This document shows positions 53,776 through 61,149 of a stretch of DNA of 64,000 nucleotides, piece after piece (within the stretch, counting starts at the first letter, position 1; each line of letters begins with the position of its first letter). Position numbers and translations under genes: made by a program. The DNA lies in contig NZ_NFHT01000011.1 in NCBI RefSeq assembly GCF_002161445.1, positions 1 to 64,000 on the forward strand. The letters are read 5' to 3'. This DNA comes from Alistipes sp. An66 (GTDB taxonomy: Bacteria > Bacteroidota > Bacteroidia > Bacteroidales > Rikenellaceae). Below the pieces are notes generated by a model, which did not search any database, was not told the origin of the DNA, and saw only the letters and a program-made list of their open reading frames with translations.

Positions 53776-56295
53776 ATGAAACGGATCCTCTGCGCCCTGC
53801 TTTTGCCAGGCATACTTGCGGCCGGGAGTCTCCACGCCCGGGAACAACGGCTTACAGTCGGGAACAACGATTTTTCAGCCACGTTGCAGGCCTGCGACGG
53901 GCGTATCCGCGCCGTATCGCTTCTTGACAGAAACTCCGGGAACGAGCTGCTCGCACCGGTCGGTGCACCTCTCTTCGAGTTTGCCGTCAACGGCCGTACG
54001 GTCGACTCCGAAATGCCGCTCTGGGATCATGTTTCCACCACCGAGCAGAAGCTCTCCAATCAGGGAACGATCGTCACCTATACCTTTGCCGGAAGAAAGG
54101 AACTGCGGGGACTTCGCGTCATGATCGACCGGGAATACTTCCCGAGCGGCATCTTCCTGCGCGAACGGCTGCGGCTGCGGGCCGACCGTCCCGGGAAATT
54201 CCGGCTGACGAACATGGACGGCCGCAACCGATTCGTTTTCCCCCGCTATACGCTCACGGAAGCAGACGGAGGGGCCCCGACCGAAATACGCATCGGCAGC
54301 TACGGCCGGGAGGTGCTTCCCGACTACGATGCGGCACGGAGTGACGATCGGCGTCCGAACCGCAACCTGGCCACTTGCCACATGTTCCACCCCGATATCC
54401 GGAAACACAACCTCTCCGACGGGGACTCCTGCGAGGTCAAGGGGCCCTTTCTGCTCGTCCCGACCCGCCGTCACCGGATTCTCACCTCCTACGAACACGC
54501 CTCGCAGGATCATTGCGAAACGATGCTCCGCCCACAGTCGGTATCGACTCTTACGGATGCCTCCCAGGGGGTGAAGGGCGCCATGGACCCGATGAGCGAC
54601 GACGACCTGTGGTTCATTGCTACGGCTGTCGCCCAACACGACGATTGCCGGACCCTGGAATGGCATATCCGCCGGGGCGGATATCTCGACGGCGAAGCGA
54701 TTCCCCACGATACGGATTACGAAACCGTCTGGTCCACGGTGACGGTTTTGGAAGCGAATGAAACCACGGCCGATGCCATCCGGAAATACCTGCTCCACCG
54801 CATCACGGAAAACACCCGTTCCCGGGAGCCCCAATTCTATTACAATACGTGGGGAATGCAGCGTGACTCCACACCGAACATGAGAGAGCTCTTCACCGAA
54901 TCGAGAATCTCCCGGGAGATCACACTGGCGGCTGAAACCGGAGTCGATCTGTTCATCTTCGACGACGGCTGGCAACAGGCCATGGGCGACTGGCGCCCGC
55001 ATGCCGAACGCCTGCCCCGCGGGCTGACGCCACTCGTGGATTCGCTCCGCCGCCACGGCATCACACCCGGCATCTGGCTCTCGCTGCTGGGCATTGACCC
55101 CGCACTGGATCGGGCCAAAGAGCATCCGGAATGGATCATCCGCGACCGGAACGGTGTGCCCTATGCCGCACAATGGGACTATCCCGCCTGTGATCTGATA
55201 AGCGAGTTCTACGACTGCCTGCTCGACGATCTGAAACGCCTGACGGATCAGGGGATCCGCTTCTTCAAGTGGGATGCAATCAATACGCTCAACAGCGCCC
55301 AGCCCGGACTCGGACACGGCGGCACGGAACACAGTCGGAAGGATCGGATCGACCGTTACAATTACCTCCTGCCCTTCTATGTAACCCGACTGATGCGGGA
55401 ATTGCGCGCATACTGTCCGGATGTCGTGGTCGAAATCGACCTCACGGAACCGGAACGGGCCCTGATCGGGCTCATGCCGCTGCAAGAGGGTAAATTCTTC
55501 TGGATGAACAACGGCGCGTCCGGTTACGGCGATTACTCCACGTTCCGCACAAAGAGCATGCGCAACACGATCAACACCATGGGACAACTGCTCCCGCCCG
55601 AGCTCTTCACCTATGCGGTCTACCCGCACAACAAAGCCCCCTACTGCGCCCAAAGATACCAGATCAATACGATTCTGCAAGCCGGGCACGGACTCTGGGG
55701 CAATCTGACGACCACATCGGCTTCGGATCGGAAATACATCCGGGAGATGCTCGACAAGGCACGCCGTGTTCTGAAACATACGTCCGGCCGGCGCCTCCGG
55801 ATTTCAGGCCGGATCGGAGCTTCTCCCGAGAACTACCTGCAAGCCGCTCCGGAAAAAGGATATGCACTGTACACCGCATTCAGCGGCTCGCCTGCCGCCT
55901 GTTCCGAACGCATCGAACTCGATCCGCAACAGGTCCTCGGAGTCTTGAATCATGCCTACACGACCGAAGCCGAAGGAATCCGGCTCGATCTCCAATTTGC
56001 CGCACCGGATGACACGCGGGAAGCCTTCGTCGTCGGGAATAACGGAAGCGGTCTCCGTGTTCTCTCCTCGACCGGCTGGCTCGACCGACTGGAAAGCGAC
56101 GGCTGCCGACTGATCATCCGCAGCGGCAGCGATTCGCACATCCGCATCCGGCTTCCCGAAGGGGCCAGAACTCCACAGGCAAACATCTCGTTCACGACCG
56201 AACGGGACGGGACTCTCTCTCTGGCATTGTCGGCCGACCGGGATGTCGTACTGACCTGGGAATCGGACAAACCCCGGGCCGGCATCCTCCCGTAA
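53776..56295 (+). CDS. GH36-like alpha-galactosidase (melibiase superfamily)
   Basis: An 839-residue secreted enzyme. The signal peptide ends at SLHA. It has an N-terminal beta-supersandwich (about 25-330), a TIM barrel with FIFDDGWQQAMGDWRPHAER (about 390), the nucleophile-type strand FFKWDAIN (Asp about 500) and a C-terminal beta domain (from about 690). The expected acid/base motif of classical GH36 (a Gly-rich segment with Arg-x-Asp) is replaced by VEIDLTEPERALIGLMPL near residue 554, so specificity may differ from alpha-galactosidase. It is transcribed in the HTCS direction, 72 nt after the HTCS gene. Confidence 0.75.
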   Translation: MKRILCALLLPGILAAGSLHAREQRLTVGNNDFSATLQACDGRIRAVSLLDRNSGNELLAPVGAPLFEFAVNGRTVDSEMPLWDHVSTTEQKLSNQGTIVTYTFAGRKELRGLRVMIDREYFPSGIFLRERLRLRADRPGKFRLTNMDGRNRFVFPRYTLTEADGGAPTEIRIGSYGREVLPDYDAARSDDRRPNRNLATCHMFHPDIRKHNLSDGDSCEVKGPFLLVPTRRHRILTSYEHASQDHCETMLRPQSVSTLTDASQGVKGAMDPMSDDDLWFIATAVAQHDDCRTLEWHIRRGGYLDGEAIPHDTDYETVWSTVTVLEANETTADAIRKYLLHRITENTRSREPQFYYNTWGMQRDSTPNMRELFTESRISREITLAAETGVDLFIFDDGWQQAMGDWRPHAERLPRGLTPLVDSLRRHGITPGIWLSLLGIDPALDRAKEHPEWIIRDRNGVPYAAQWDYPACDLISEFYDCLLDDLKRLTDQGIRFFKWDAINTLNSAQPGLGHGGTEHSRKDRIDRYNYLLPFYVTRLMRELRAYCPDVVVEIDLTEPERALIGLMPLQEGKFFWMNNGASGYGDYSTFRTKSMRNTINTMGQLLPPELFTYAVYPHNKAPYCAQRYQINTILQAGHGLWGNLTTTSASDRKYIREMLDKARRVLKHTSGRRLRISGRIGASPENYLQAAPEKGYALYTAFSGSPAACSERIELDPQQVLGVLNHAYTTEAEGIRLDLQFAAPDDTREAFVVGNNGSGLRVLSSTGWLDRLESDGCRLIIRSGSDSHIRIRLPEGARTPQANISFTTERDGTLSLALSADRDVVLTWESDKPRAGILP

Positions 56296-56343
56296 CTTTC
56301 CATCCGGAGAGAAGCCGGCCTTCGACTCGTTCGCAACCGGGGC

Positions 56344-56925
56344 CTAACGTCTTCCGGGACGTTTTTTCCTGCGCACCGACCACCCGAAATGGCCCAGCGC
56401 ATCGCCCAGGGCGAAATACTCCCCGTGGGAATAGACGATCGGATCGGCGCGTTCGAGGCAGAAACGCCCCGTCTCGGGATCGAGGTAGGCCTCGTCGACC
56501 TGAACGCCGACCACCTCGGCCAGAAACAGGTCATGGCTGCCGAGCGGCACAACCTGCCGGACCCGGCATTCGATGTTCACGGGAGACTCTTCGACAACGG
56601 GGGCCGCAACAAGATCCGATGCAACGGGCGTCAGACCCATCTCGCGGAACTTGTCGAAATCCCGCCCGGAGCGAACGCCGCACCAGTCCGTGGCTCGGGC
56701 CAGCGAACGCGTCGTGAGGTTGATGACGAACTCCCCCGTGCGGCGGATAATCCCATATGAGTGGCGTTCGGGGCGGATCGAGACATAGCACATCGGCGGA
56801 TCCGAACAAACCGTCCCGGTCCACGCCACAGTCAGCAGATTGTACTCCTCGGGCGTCGCCCCGCAACTCACCAACACCGACGGCAACGGATAAAGCACCG
56901 TGCCGGGTTTCCATCGCTGTTTCAT
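56344..56925 (-). CDS. Flavin reductase family protein
   Basis: A 193-residue FMN-binding split-barrel protein of the flavin reductase-like type. Features: TVAWTGTVCSDPPMCYVSIR (flavin-contact region), GEFVINLTTRSLARATDW (substrate/flavin region) and SPVNIECRVRQVVPLGSHDL. It probably reduces free FMN/FAD or acts as a flavoprotein reductase; the partner is unknown. It is divergent from the recombinase gene. The basic tail RRKKRPGRR is unremarkable. Confidence 0.85.
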   Translation of the reverse strand: MKQRWKPGTVLYPLPSVLVSCGATPEEYNLLTVAWTGTVCSDPPMCYVSIRPERHSYGIIRRTGEFVINLTTRSLARATDWCGVRSGRDFDKFREMGLTPVASDLVAAPVVEESPVNIECRVRQVVPLGSHDLFLAEVVGVQVDEAYLDPETGRFCLERADPIVYSHGEYFALGDALGHFGWSVRRKKRPGRR

Positions 56926-56945
56926 AACTTCGGCTTCTTTGCATA

Positions 56946-56973
56946 CAAAGATACGGGTTTTTCCCTATCTTTG
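56946..56973. promoter_or_regulatory. Divergent -7 elements between flavin reductase and xer genes
   Basis: TATCTTTG occurs on the minus strand at 56946-56953 and on the plus strand at 56966-56973, only 12 bp apart, forming a perfect inverted repeat of 8-bp arms. Each would serve one of the two divergent genes. The plus one ends 5 bp before the xer ATG. Confidence 0.5.
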
Positions 56974-56978
56974 CTTCG

Positions 56979-57881
56979 ATGCTGGACGAATTCATCCGAT
57001 ATCTCGAAGCCGAACGGCGTTACTCGCCGCTCACAATCCGCAATTACCGCCACGATGTGGAGCAATTCCTGGCGTGGTCGGGAATCCCCGACACCCCCGC
57101 CGGGTTGCAGACCGCCACGACCGACGACATCCGGGCGTGGATCCTCCACCGCACCGAAGAGGGCGGCATCGGCGCCGCATCGATGAACCGCGAGGTCTCG
57201 TCGCTGCGTTCGTTCTTCCGCTGGCTCCTCGTGCAGGGCGTCGTGACGCACAACGTCGTGCAGTCGGTCTCGTCGCTCAAAACGGCCCGACGACTCCCGG
57301 CCTTCGTCCCCGAAAGCCGCATGAGCCGCATCGTCAACGAGTGCGGATTCGACTCCGAAGAGTTCGACCGCGAACGGGACTCGCTCATCATCCTGCTCTT
57401 CTACACCTGCGGACTGCGACTTGCGGAGCTGATCGGCATCGACCGCGACGACTTCTCCGACGACGGCTCCTCGCTGCGCATCCGCGGAAAGGGTGACAAG
57501 GAGCGGCTGGTTCCGATTCTGGAACCCGTCCGGGAAAAAATTTCGCACTATCTCGGACTAATTGAACGGCAAAATATTTGCAAATCTTCGGAAAAAGCCC
57601 TATTTTTAACTCACAAAGGCAAACGAATATCCCGGACCACCGTCTACCGCATCGTCAGAGCGGAACTCGACCGCGGCGGCGTACAGGGTAAGAAAAGTCC
57701 CCATGTACTCCGCCATACGTTCGCCACCCATCTGCTGAACGGAGGCGCCGACATGCGAGAGATCCAGGAACTCCTCGGCCACGCCTCGTTGCAGGCAACC
57801 CAGGTGTACACCCACAACAGCATCGCCAGGCTCCGGGAGGTTTACGCGAAGGCCCATCCCCGCGAAAAGGGAGGCAAGTGA
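56979..57881 (+). CDS. xerD: Tyrosine recombinase XerC/XerD-type
   Basis: A 300-residue tyrosine recombinase. An N-terminal SAM-like core-binding domain (residues 1-85; LTIRNYRHDVEQFLAWSGIP) precedes a catalytic domain with the full set: Arg in CGLRLAEL (about 148), Lys in GKGDKERLV (about 172), H-x-x-R in SPHVLRHTFATHLL (about 240), His in ELLGHASL (about 266) and Tyr in TQVYTHN (about 276). It probably resolves chromosome dimers. It is not associated with any integrated element here, and hpf follows 23 nt later in the same direction. XerC and XerD cannot be told apart by eye. Confidence 0.9.
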   Translation: MLDEFIRYLEAERRYSPLTIRNYRHDVEQFLAWSGIPDTPAGLQTATTDDIRAWILHRTEEGGIGAASMNREVSSLRSFFRWLLVQGVVTHNVVQSVSSLKTARRLPAFVPESRMSRIVNECGFDSEEFDRERDSLIILLFYTCGLRLAELIGIDRDDFSDDGSSLRIRGKGDKERLVPILEPVREKISHYLGLIERQNICKSSEKALFLTHKGKRISRTTVYRIVRAELDRGGVQGKKSPHVLRHTFATHLLNGGADMREIQELLGHASLQATQVYTHNSIARLREVYAKAHPREKGGK

Positions 57882-57904
57882 TTAATTTTATAAACTGTAA
57901 GGCT

Positions 57905-58201
57905 ATGAACGTACAGATTCAATCCGTGAAATTCGACGCCGACAAACGGCTGATCGAATTCGTGAATGCCAAGATGGCGAAGTTGGACCGCTTTGCGGAG
58001 CGCTCGACAGGAGCCGAGGTCATTCTCAAACTCGATAAAGACCACGAAAAAGGAAACAAGATCGCAACCATCACGCTCCACATGCCGGGAGAGGATCTGG
58101 TCGCCTGCCACCAGTCGAAAGCCTTCGAGGAGTCGGTGGACGAAGCGATCGACGCCCTGAAACGGCAGCTGGACCGCTTCAAGGGGAAACTCGAAAAATA
58201 A
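57905..58201 (+). CDS. hpf: Ribosome hibernation promoting factor (HPF/RaiA family)
   Basis: A 98-residue short-form hibernation factor: MNVQIQSVKFDADKRLIEFV, a basic/acid-rich middle (LKLDKDHEKGNKIATITLHM) and the C-terminal helix FEESVDEAIDALKRQLDRFK. It binds the 30S decoding region to silence ribosomes in stationary phase. The start at 57905 is used because homology begins there; the in-frame ATT-type extension from 57878 overlaps the xer stop. Confidence 0.92.
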   Translation: MNVQIQSVKFDADKRLIEFVNAKMAKLDRFAERSTGAEVILKLDKDHEKGNKIATITLHMPGEDLVACHQSKAFEESVDEAIDALKRQLDRFKGKLEK

Positions 58202-58233
58202 CCCACCAACCTAACAAACTCAATGAACCGACG

Positions 58234-58262
58234 CGACGGCCGCCCTGAACAGGCGGCCGTCG
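58234..58262 (+). terminator. Hairpin downstream of hpf, probable terminator
   Basis: CGACGGCCGCC and GGCGGCCGTCG pair over 11 bp around CTGAACA. The T-run after it is poor (TATTTG), so termination efficiency is uncertain. Just before it, 58203-58230 resembles the shared leader of the small RNAs at 59.5-59.9 kb. Confidence 0.5.
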
Positions 58263-58350
58263 TATTTGCGGCCGTCGCTCCGCACCCACTCCCGGCCGAT
58301 TCCGGACTCCGCATCCCGTTCCACGCTCCGCATCGCACAGGAAACACGAA

Positions 58351-58376
58351 AAAAGCGATCGTTTCCGATCGCTTTT
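58351..58376 (-). terminator. Terminator of tRNA-Glu
   Basis: A perfect 11-bp stem (AAAAGCGATCG / CGATCGCTTTT) with a 4-nt loop. On the minus strand it is followed by Ts and lies 5 bp after the tRNA 3' end. Confidence 0.85.
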
Positions 58377-58380
58377 CTTG

Positions 58381-58452
58381 TAGTGGATAGGGGATTCGAA
58401 CCCCTATGTCATGCGTGAGAGGCATGTATCCTAACCCTTAGATGAATCCACC
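58381..58452 (-). tRNA. tRNA-Glu(CTC)
   Basis: The acceptor stem GGTGGAT / ATCCACT includes one G-T pair, with discriminator A at 58381. The anticodon stem is CATGC / GCATG with loop CTCTCAC, giving anticodon CTC. The T-arm is AGGGG-TTCGAAT-CCCCT. CCA is not encoded. Confidence 0.93.
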
Positions 58453-58470
58453 ATGTCGCGTTTTGTGGTG

Positions 58471-58501
58471 CAAAGATAGCGCCTTCTTTTGAATCTCCAA
58501 A
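58471..58501 (-). promoter_or_regulatory. Promoter of tRNA-Glu
   Basis: TATCTTTG (58471-58478) and TTTG (58498-58501) on the minus strand with a 19-bp spacer. Confidence 0.7.
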
Positions 58502-58537
58502 ATTTTCCGACAAAATCTGCGATTTTTTTCCGGATTT

Positions 58538-58568
58538 CTTGCCCGAAGCCGCTTTTTTCCTATCTTTA
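58538..58568 (+). promoter_or_regulatory. Promoter of the DUF3298-like lipoprotein gene
   Basis: TATCTTTA at 58561-58568 (one base off consensus) and CTTG at 58538-58541, spacer 19 bp. Confidence 0.45.
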
Positions 58569-58594
58569 CGAATGGATCAATTCGATTTTTCGAC

Positions 58595-59341
58595 ATGAAA
58601 CTCCGACATTTTCTGCCTCTTGCGAGTCTCCTCTGCCTGGCCGCATGCACCAGGCGGCCCGCACTCCCGCAACTCGGCACGCTATGCATCGACACGCTTC
58701 TTTCCCGGAACGGAACCAGTTGTCAGGTCGACTACCGCTTCGCCACGATCCGCAATGCGTCGGACTCCCCCGCACTCGAAACCATCGAACAGGCCAACAT
58801 CGGCTACTTCTTCCAACTCGAAGCATTCTCCGGCACGGCGGAAAAAGGAGCGGAAGCCGCCCTGAACGAAATTCTGACCAACTACCTCCCCGAGGGAAGC
58901 GGTCCGGGCGGTGCGGAATACGAAATCTCGGCCGAATCGGAGATCTCGGTCGTGGATTCGCTTCTCTGCTGCGTCATTACCCGTGCAGGGTACACCGGAG
59001 GAGCACACGGGATGTACGGCACCGAATGCCATACCTATTCGTTGACCGACGGCTTCGAACTCTCGCTGGCCGACCTCCTCACCGCAGGAGAGATGGAACG
59101 GCTCGGCGGGTTGATCCGCCGCGAAATCGAACGACAGTACGACGCTCCGACCGACGAAGCGCTCACACGGGCCGGATTCTTCCCGGAATACATCCTCCCG
59201 ACGGAGAACTTCCGCATCACGCCCGACGGATTCGTCTTCTGCTACAATCCCTATGAAATCGGCTGCTATGCCCTGGGGAGCGTGGAAGTGGCGATCAGCC
59301 GCGCCATGCTGGACGACGAAGAAGATCCGGGCAACGAGTGA
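58595..59341 (+). CDS. DUF3298/DUF4163-like lipoprotein (RsiV-like fold)
   Basis: A 248-residue lipoprotein (lipobox CLAAC, Cys18). Residues about 40-130 correspond to a DUF4163-like domain (RNASDSPALETIEQANIGYF, SAESEISVVDSLLCCVITRA) and 140-235 to DUF3298 (GAHGMYGTECHTYSLTDGFE, FRITPDGFVFCYNPYEIGCY). Proteins of this kind resemble the lysozyme-binding RsiV extracellular domain, but in Bacteroidota their role is unknown. It is a single-gene unit with its own promoter and a terminator downstream. Confidence 0.8.
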   Translation: MKLRHFLPLASLLCLAACTRRPALPQLGTLCIDTLLSRNGTSCQVDYRFATIRNASDSPALETIEQANIGYFFQLEAFSGTAEKGAEAALNEILTNYLPEGSGPGGAEYEISAESEISVVDSLLCCVITRAGYTGGAHGMYGTECHTYSLTDGFELSLADLLTAGEMERLGGLIRREIERQYDAPTDEALTRAGFFPEYILPTENFRITPDGFVFCYNPYEIGCYALGSVEVAISRAMLDDEEDPGNE

Positions 59342-59372
59342 CGCCCGGTACGAACCCCCAGGTCCCAAAACG

Positions 59373-59412
59373 AAAAAAAGGTCCGAGTCATCACGACGGG
59401 GAACCTTTTTTT
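59373..59412. terminator. Bidirectional terminator (lipoprotein gene / small RNA 1)
   Basis: AAAAAAAGGTCC and GGAACCTTTTTTTT pair with one bulge, and there are A/T runs on both flanks. It can end the plus-strand lipoprotein transcript and the minus-strand small RNA starting near 59569. Confidence 0.7.
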
Positions 59413-59569
59413 TGGCGGGGGAAGAACCCCTCCAAAAATGAGGGTCAATCGGAGGTATTCGACTTGTCAGGCGAGCACCGCCTTCAAGTCTTAGTGACGG
59501 ATCATCCGTCACAACCTGCCGATCTCCTCAACCAACCTAAAACTACTAACCTAAATGAACCTTAAAACT
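59373..59569 (-). ncRNA. Predicted structured small RNA 1
   Basis: The predicted transcript is about 195 nt. The 5' ~50 nt contain three AGGTT repeats (AAGGTTCATTTAGGTTAGTA then GTTTTAGGTTGGTTGAGG) and are shared with small RNA 2. Then come a perfect hairpin GTGACGGAT / ATCCGTCAC, a long hairpin GACTTGAAGGCG / CGCCTGACAAGTC, an apparent enclosing stem (GATCGG / CCGATT), CCCTC / GAGGG, and the terminator. No credible ORF runs along it. I cannot assign a known RNA family. Confidence 0.55.
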
Positions 59570-59575
59570 TCACCG

Positions 59576-59607
59576 CAAAGATAAGGGCAGAAATTGAGTT
59601 ATGCAAA
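59576..59607 (-). promoter_or_regulatory. Promoter of small RNA 1
   Basis: TATCTTTG (59576-59583) and TTTG (59604-59607) on the minus strand, spacer 20 bp. The upstream side is strongly AT-rich. Confidence 0.65.
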
Positions 59608-59803
59608 TATTTTATGAATATTTTAAATATATTTAACAATTTGGTAACATTGGCAAACCAATTTCTTATCGGGGCAGAACGTACCGACAGAAGGCAAACC
59701 ATTCATTTTTAAAACTTTGGATCGTATTTCCGCTCGATTCCCGGGAAAAAGGCAAAACGGGCGCAACCGACAGAGGCGGATTGCAAACGGAAAAAAGAAA
59801 GCA

Positions 59804-59894
59804 CAAAAAAAGGAAACCCGGAATCCGGAGCCAGTCCCGATTCCACAGTTTCCTCACCAACCTAAAACTACTAACCTAAATGAACCTTAAAACT
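59804..59894 (-). ncRNA. Predicted small RNA 2
   Basis: The predicted transcript is about 90 nt. Its 5' ~45 nt match small RNA 1 almost exactly (59853-59894 against 59525-59569), and it then goes directly into a terminator hairpin: GGAAAC..GTTTCC outside, GGAATC..GATTCC inside, then at least seven Ts on the minus strand. It is thus a short form carrying only the shared module. Apart from the two small RNA genes and their promoters, 59342-60120 holds no gene. Confidence 0.5.
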
Positions 59895-59900
59895 TCGCTG

Positions 59901-59932
59901 CAAAGATAAGCCGAAAAAACGATCCGCGCAAG
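59901..59932 (-). promoter_or_regulatory. Promoter of small RNA 2
   Basis: TATCTTTG (59901-59908) and CTTG (59929-59932) on the minus strand, spacer 20 bp. The -7 and its flank are the same as in small RNA 1. Confidence 0.6.
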
Positions 59933-60120
59933 TATTTATTAAAATATTTTTCGAATTTTTTCAGAAAAATTAATTTCCCCGGCCGAACACAAGCACCAAT
60001 ACCCCGACATTCAACAATTTAGAAACCTGCTCCGACAGAGCACACGCCAGAGACGGCTGTGCAGTATTTGTTCCAAAAAGACGTTTATTACAGGACAAGC
60101 GCCAAAAATAGGACAAGTAT

Positions 60121-60150
60121 ATTGAAATAACCGATAAATTATTACATTTG
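60121..60150 (+). promoter_or_regulatory. Promoter of the glycosyltransferase gene at 60245
   Basis: TACATTTG at 60143-60150 and ATTG at 60121-60124 with an 18-bp spacer, leaving a leader of about 90 nt. Confidence 0.45.
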
Positions 60151-60244
60151 TAAGAAATAAACCGGTCGGGAGAGTTCTCACCAGGCCACACGGCAGTTTT
60201 TTTGCAGGTCGTAGCCATACGACCAGATAAATTCGCACCGTATC

Positions 60245-61090
60245 ATGACAGTTTCCCTGATAATTTCCACCTACAACTGGCCGCGCGCCCTCTATCTGTG
60301 TCTCGACAGCGTCATGCAGCAGACCGTAATGCCGACCGAGATCCTGATCGCGGACGACGGTTCGGGCATCAGCACCCGAGATGTCGTGAAGCATTTCGAG
60401 AACATCTCGCCGGTTCCCGTACACCACATCTGGCATGAGGACCGGGGATTCCGGCTGGCTGCGATCCGCAACAAGGCCATTGCCGCCAGCTCGGGCGAAT
60501 ACGTCATCCAGATCGACGGCGACCTGATCCTCCACCGGCATTTCATTCAGGACCACATCATCTTCGCCCGCAAAGGGTGTTTCGTGACCGGATCCCGCGG
60601 AATCATCACCGAAATGCTGACCCAGAAGGTGCTCAACGGCGAGATCACCTCGCTGTCGCCGCTGATGAAGGGCATCAGCAGCAGCAACAACGCCGTCCGT
60701 TCCCCCATCGCATCGCTGCTCTACCTGACATTCGGACCGACCCGCTCGCCCCGCGGCTGCAACATGGCCTTCTGGCGCGAGGACCTGATCCGCGTCAACG
60801 GCTACGACGAACGGTTCAACGGCTGGGGATATGAAGATGCGGAGATCTGCATCCGGCTGAAAAATTGCGGCATCAAGCAGCGCTGCATGAAATTCCGCGG
60901 CATCGTCTTCCACCTGCACCACAACCTTGCGGAACGCTCGGGAAGCGACGTCAACGAACAGCGCTACCGCGAGACGATCCGCGATCACCGGCTCCGCTGC
61001 GAACAGGGAATCGACCGCCACGCCATCCGTCAGACATCCGCTACGGCCCCCGAAACGGACCGTAAATCCCCCGGGGAGCTCCGCGACTGA
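60245..61090 (+). CDS. Glycosyltransferase family 2 with galactosyltransferase-type C-terminal half
   Basis: A 281-residue cytoplasmic GT-A transferase. N-terminal nucleotide-sugar part: VSLIISTYNWPRALYLCLDS, ILIADDGSG, and the metal-binding D-x-D in IQIDGDLIL (about residue 97). The C-terminal part has SPRGCNMAFWREDLIRVNGY and FNGWGYEDAEICIRLKNCGI, the GWGYED motif of chondroitin-polymerase-like/Glyco_transf_7C enzymes. It probably builds capsule or lipopolysaccharide sugars. It is a single gene with its own promoter, convergent with the next cluster. The last ~25 residues look unstructured. Confidence 0.88.
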   Translation: MTVSLIISTYNWPRALYLCLDSVMQQTVMPTEILIADDGSGISTRDVVKHFENISPVPVHHIWHEDRGFRLAAIRNKAIAASSGEYVIQIDGDLILHRHFIQDHIIFARKGCFVTGSRGIITEMLTQKVLNGEITSLSPLMKGISSSNNAVRSPIASLLYLTFGPTRSPRGCNMAFWREDLIRVNGYDERFNGWGYEDAEICIRLKNCGIKQRCMKFRGIVFHLHHNLAERSGSDVNEQRYRETIRDHRLRCEQGIDRHAIRQTSATAPETDRKSPGELRD

Positions 61091-61149
61091 CCGCAGCGCA
61101 TCCACACGACGCGCCACCCGGTGCCCCGAATGCCCGGGAGGGAGGCCCG

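Noticed and set aside
56979..57881. Integrase of a mobile element
   Set aside because: The recombinase has the length and motifs of the chromosomal Xer proteins, is followed by hpf, and no attachment repeats or cargo genes flank it.
59666..59860. A 64-codon frame across the small RNA 2 terminator
   Set aside because: It uses a GTG inside the shared RNA module, runs through the terminator hairpin and has no similarity that I recognise.
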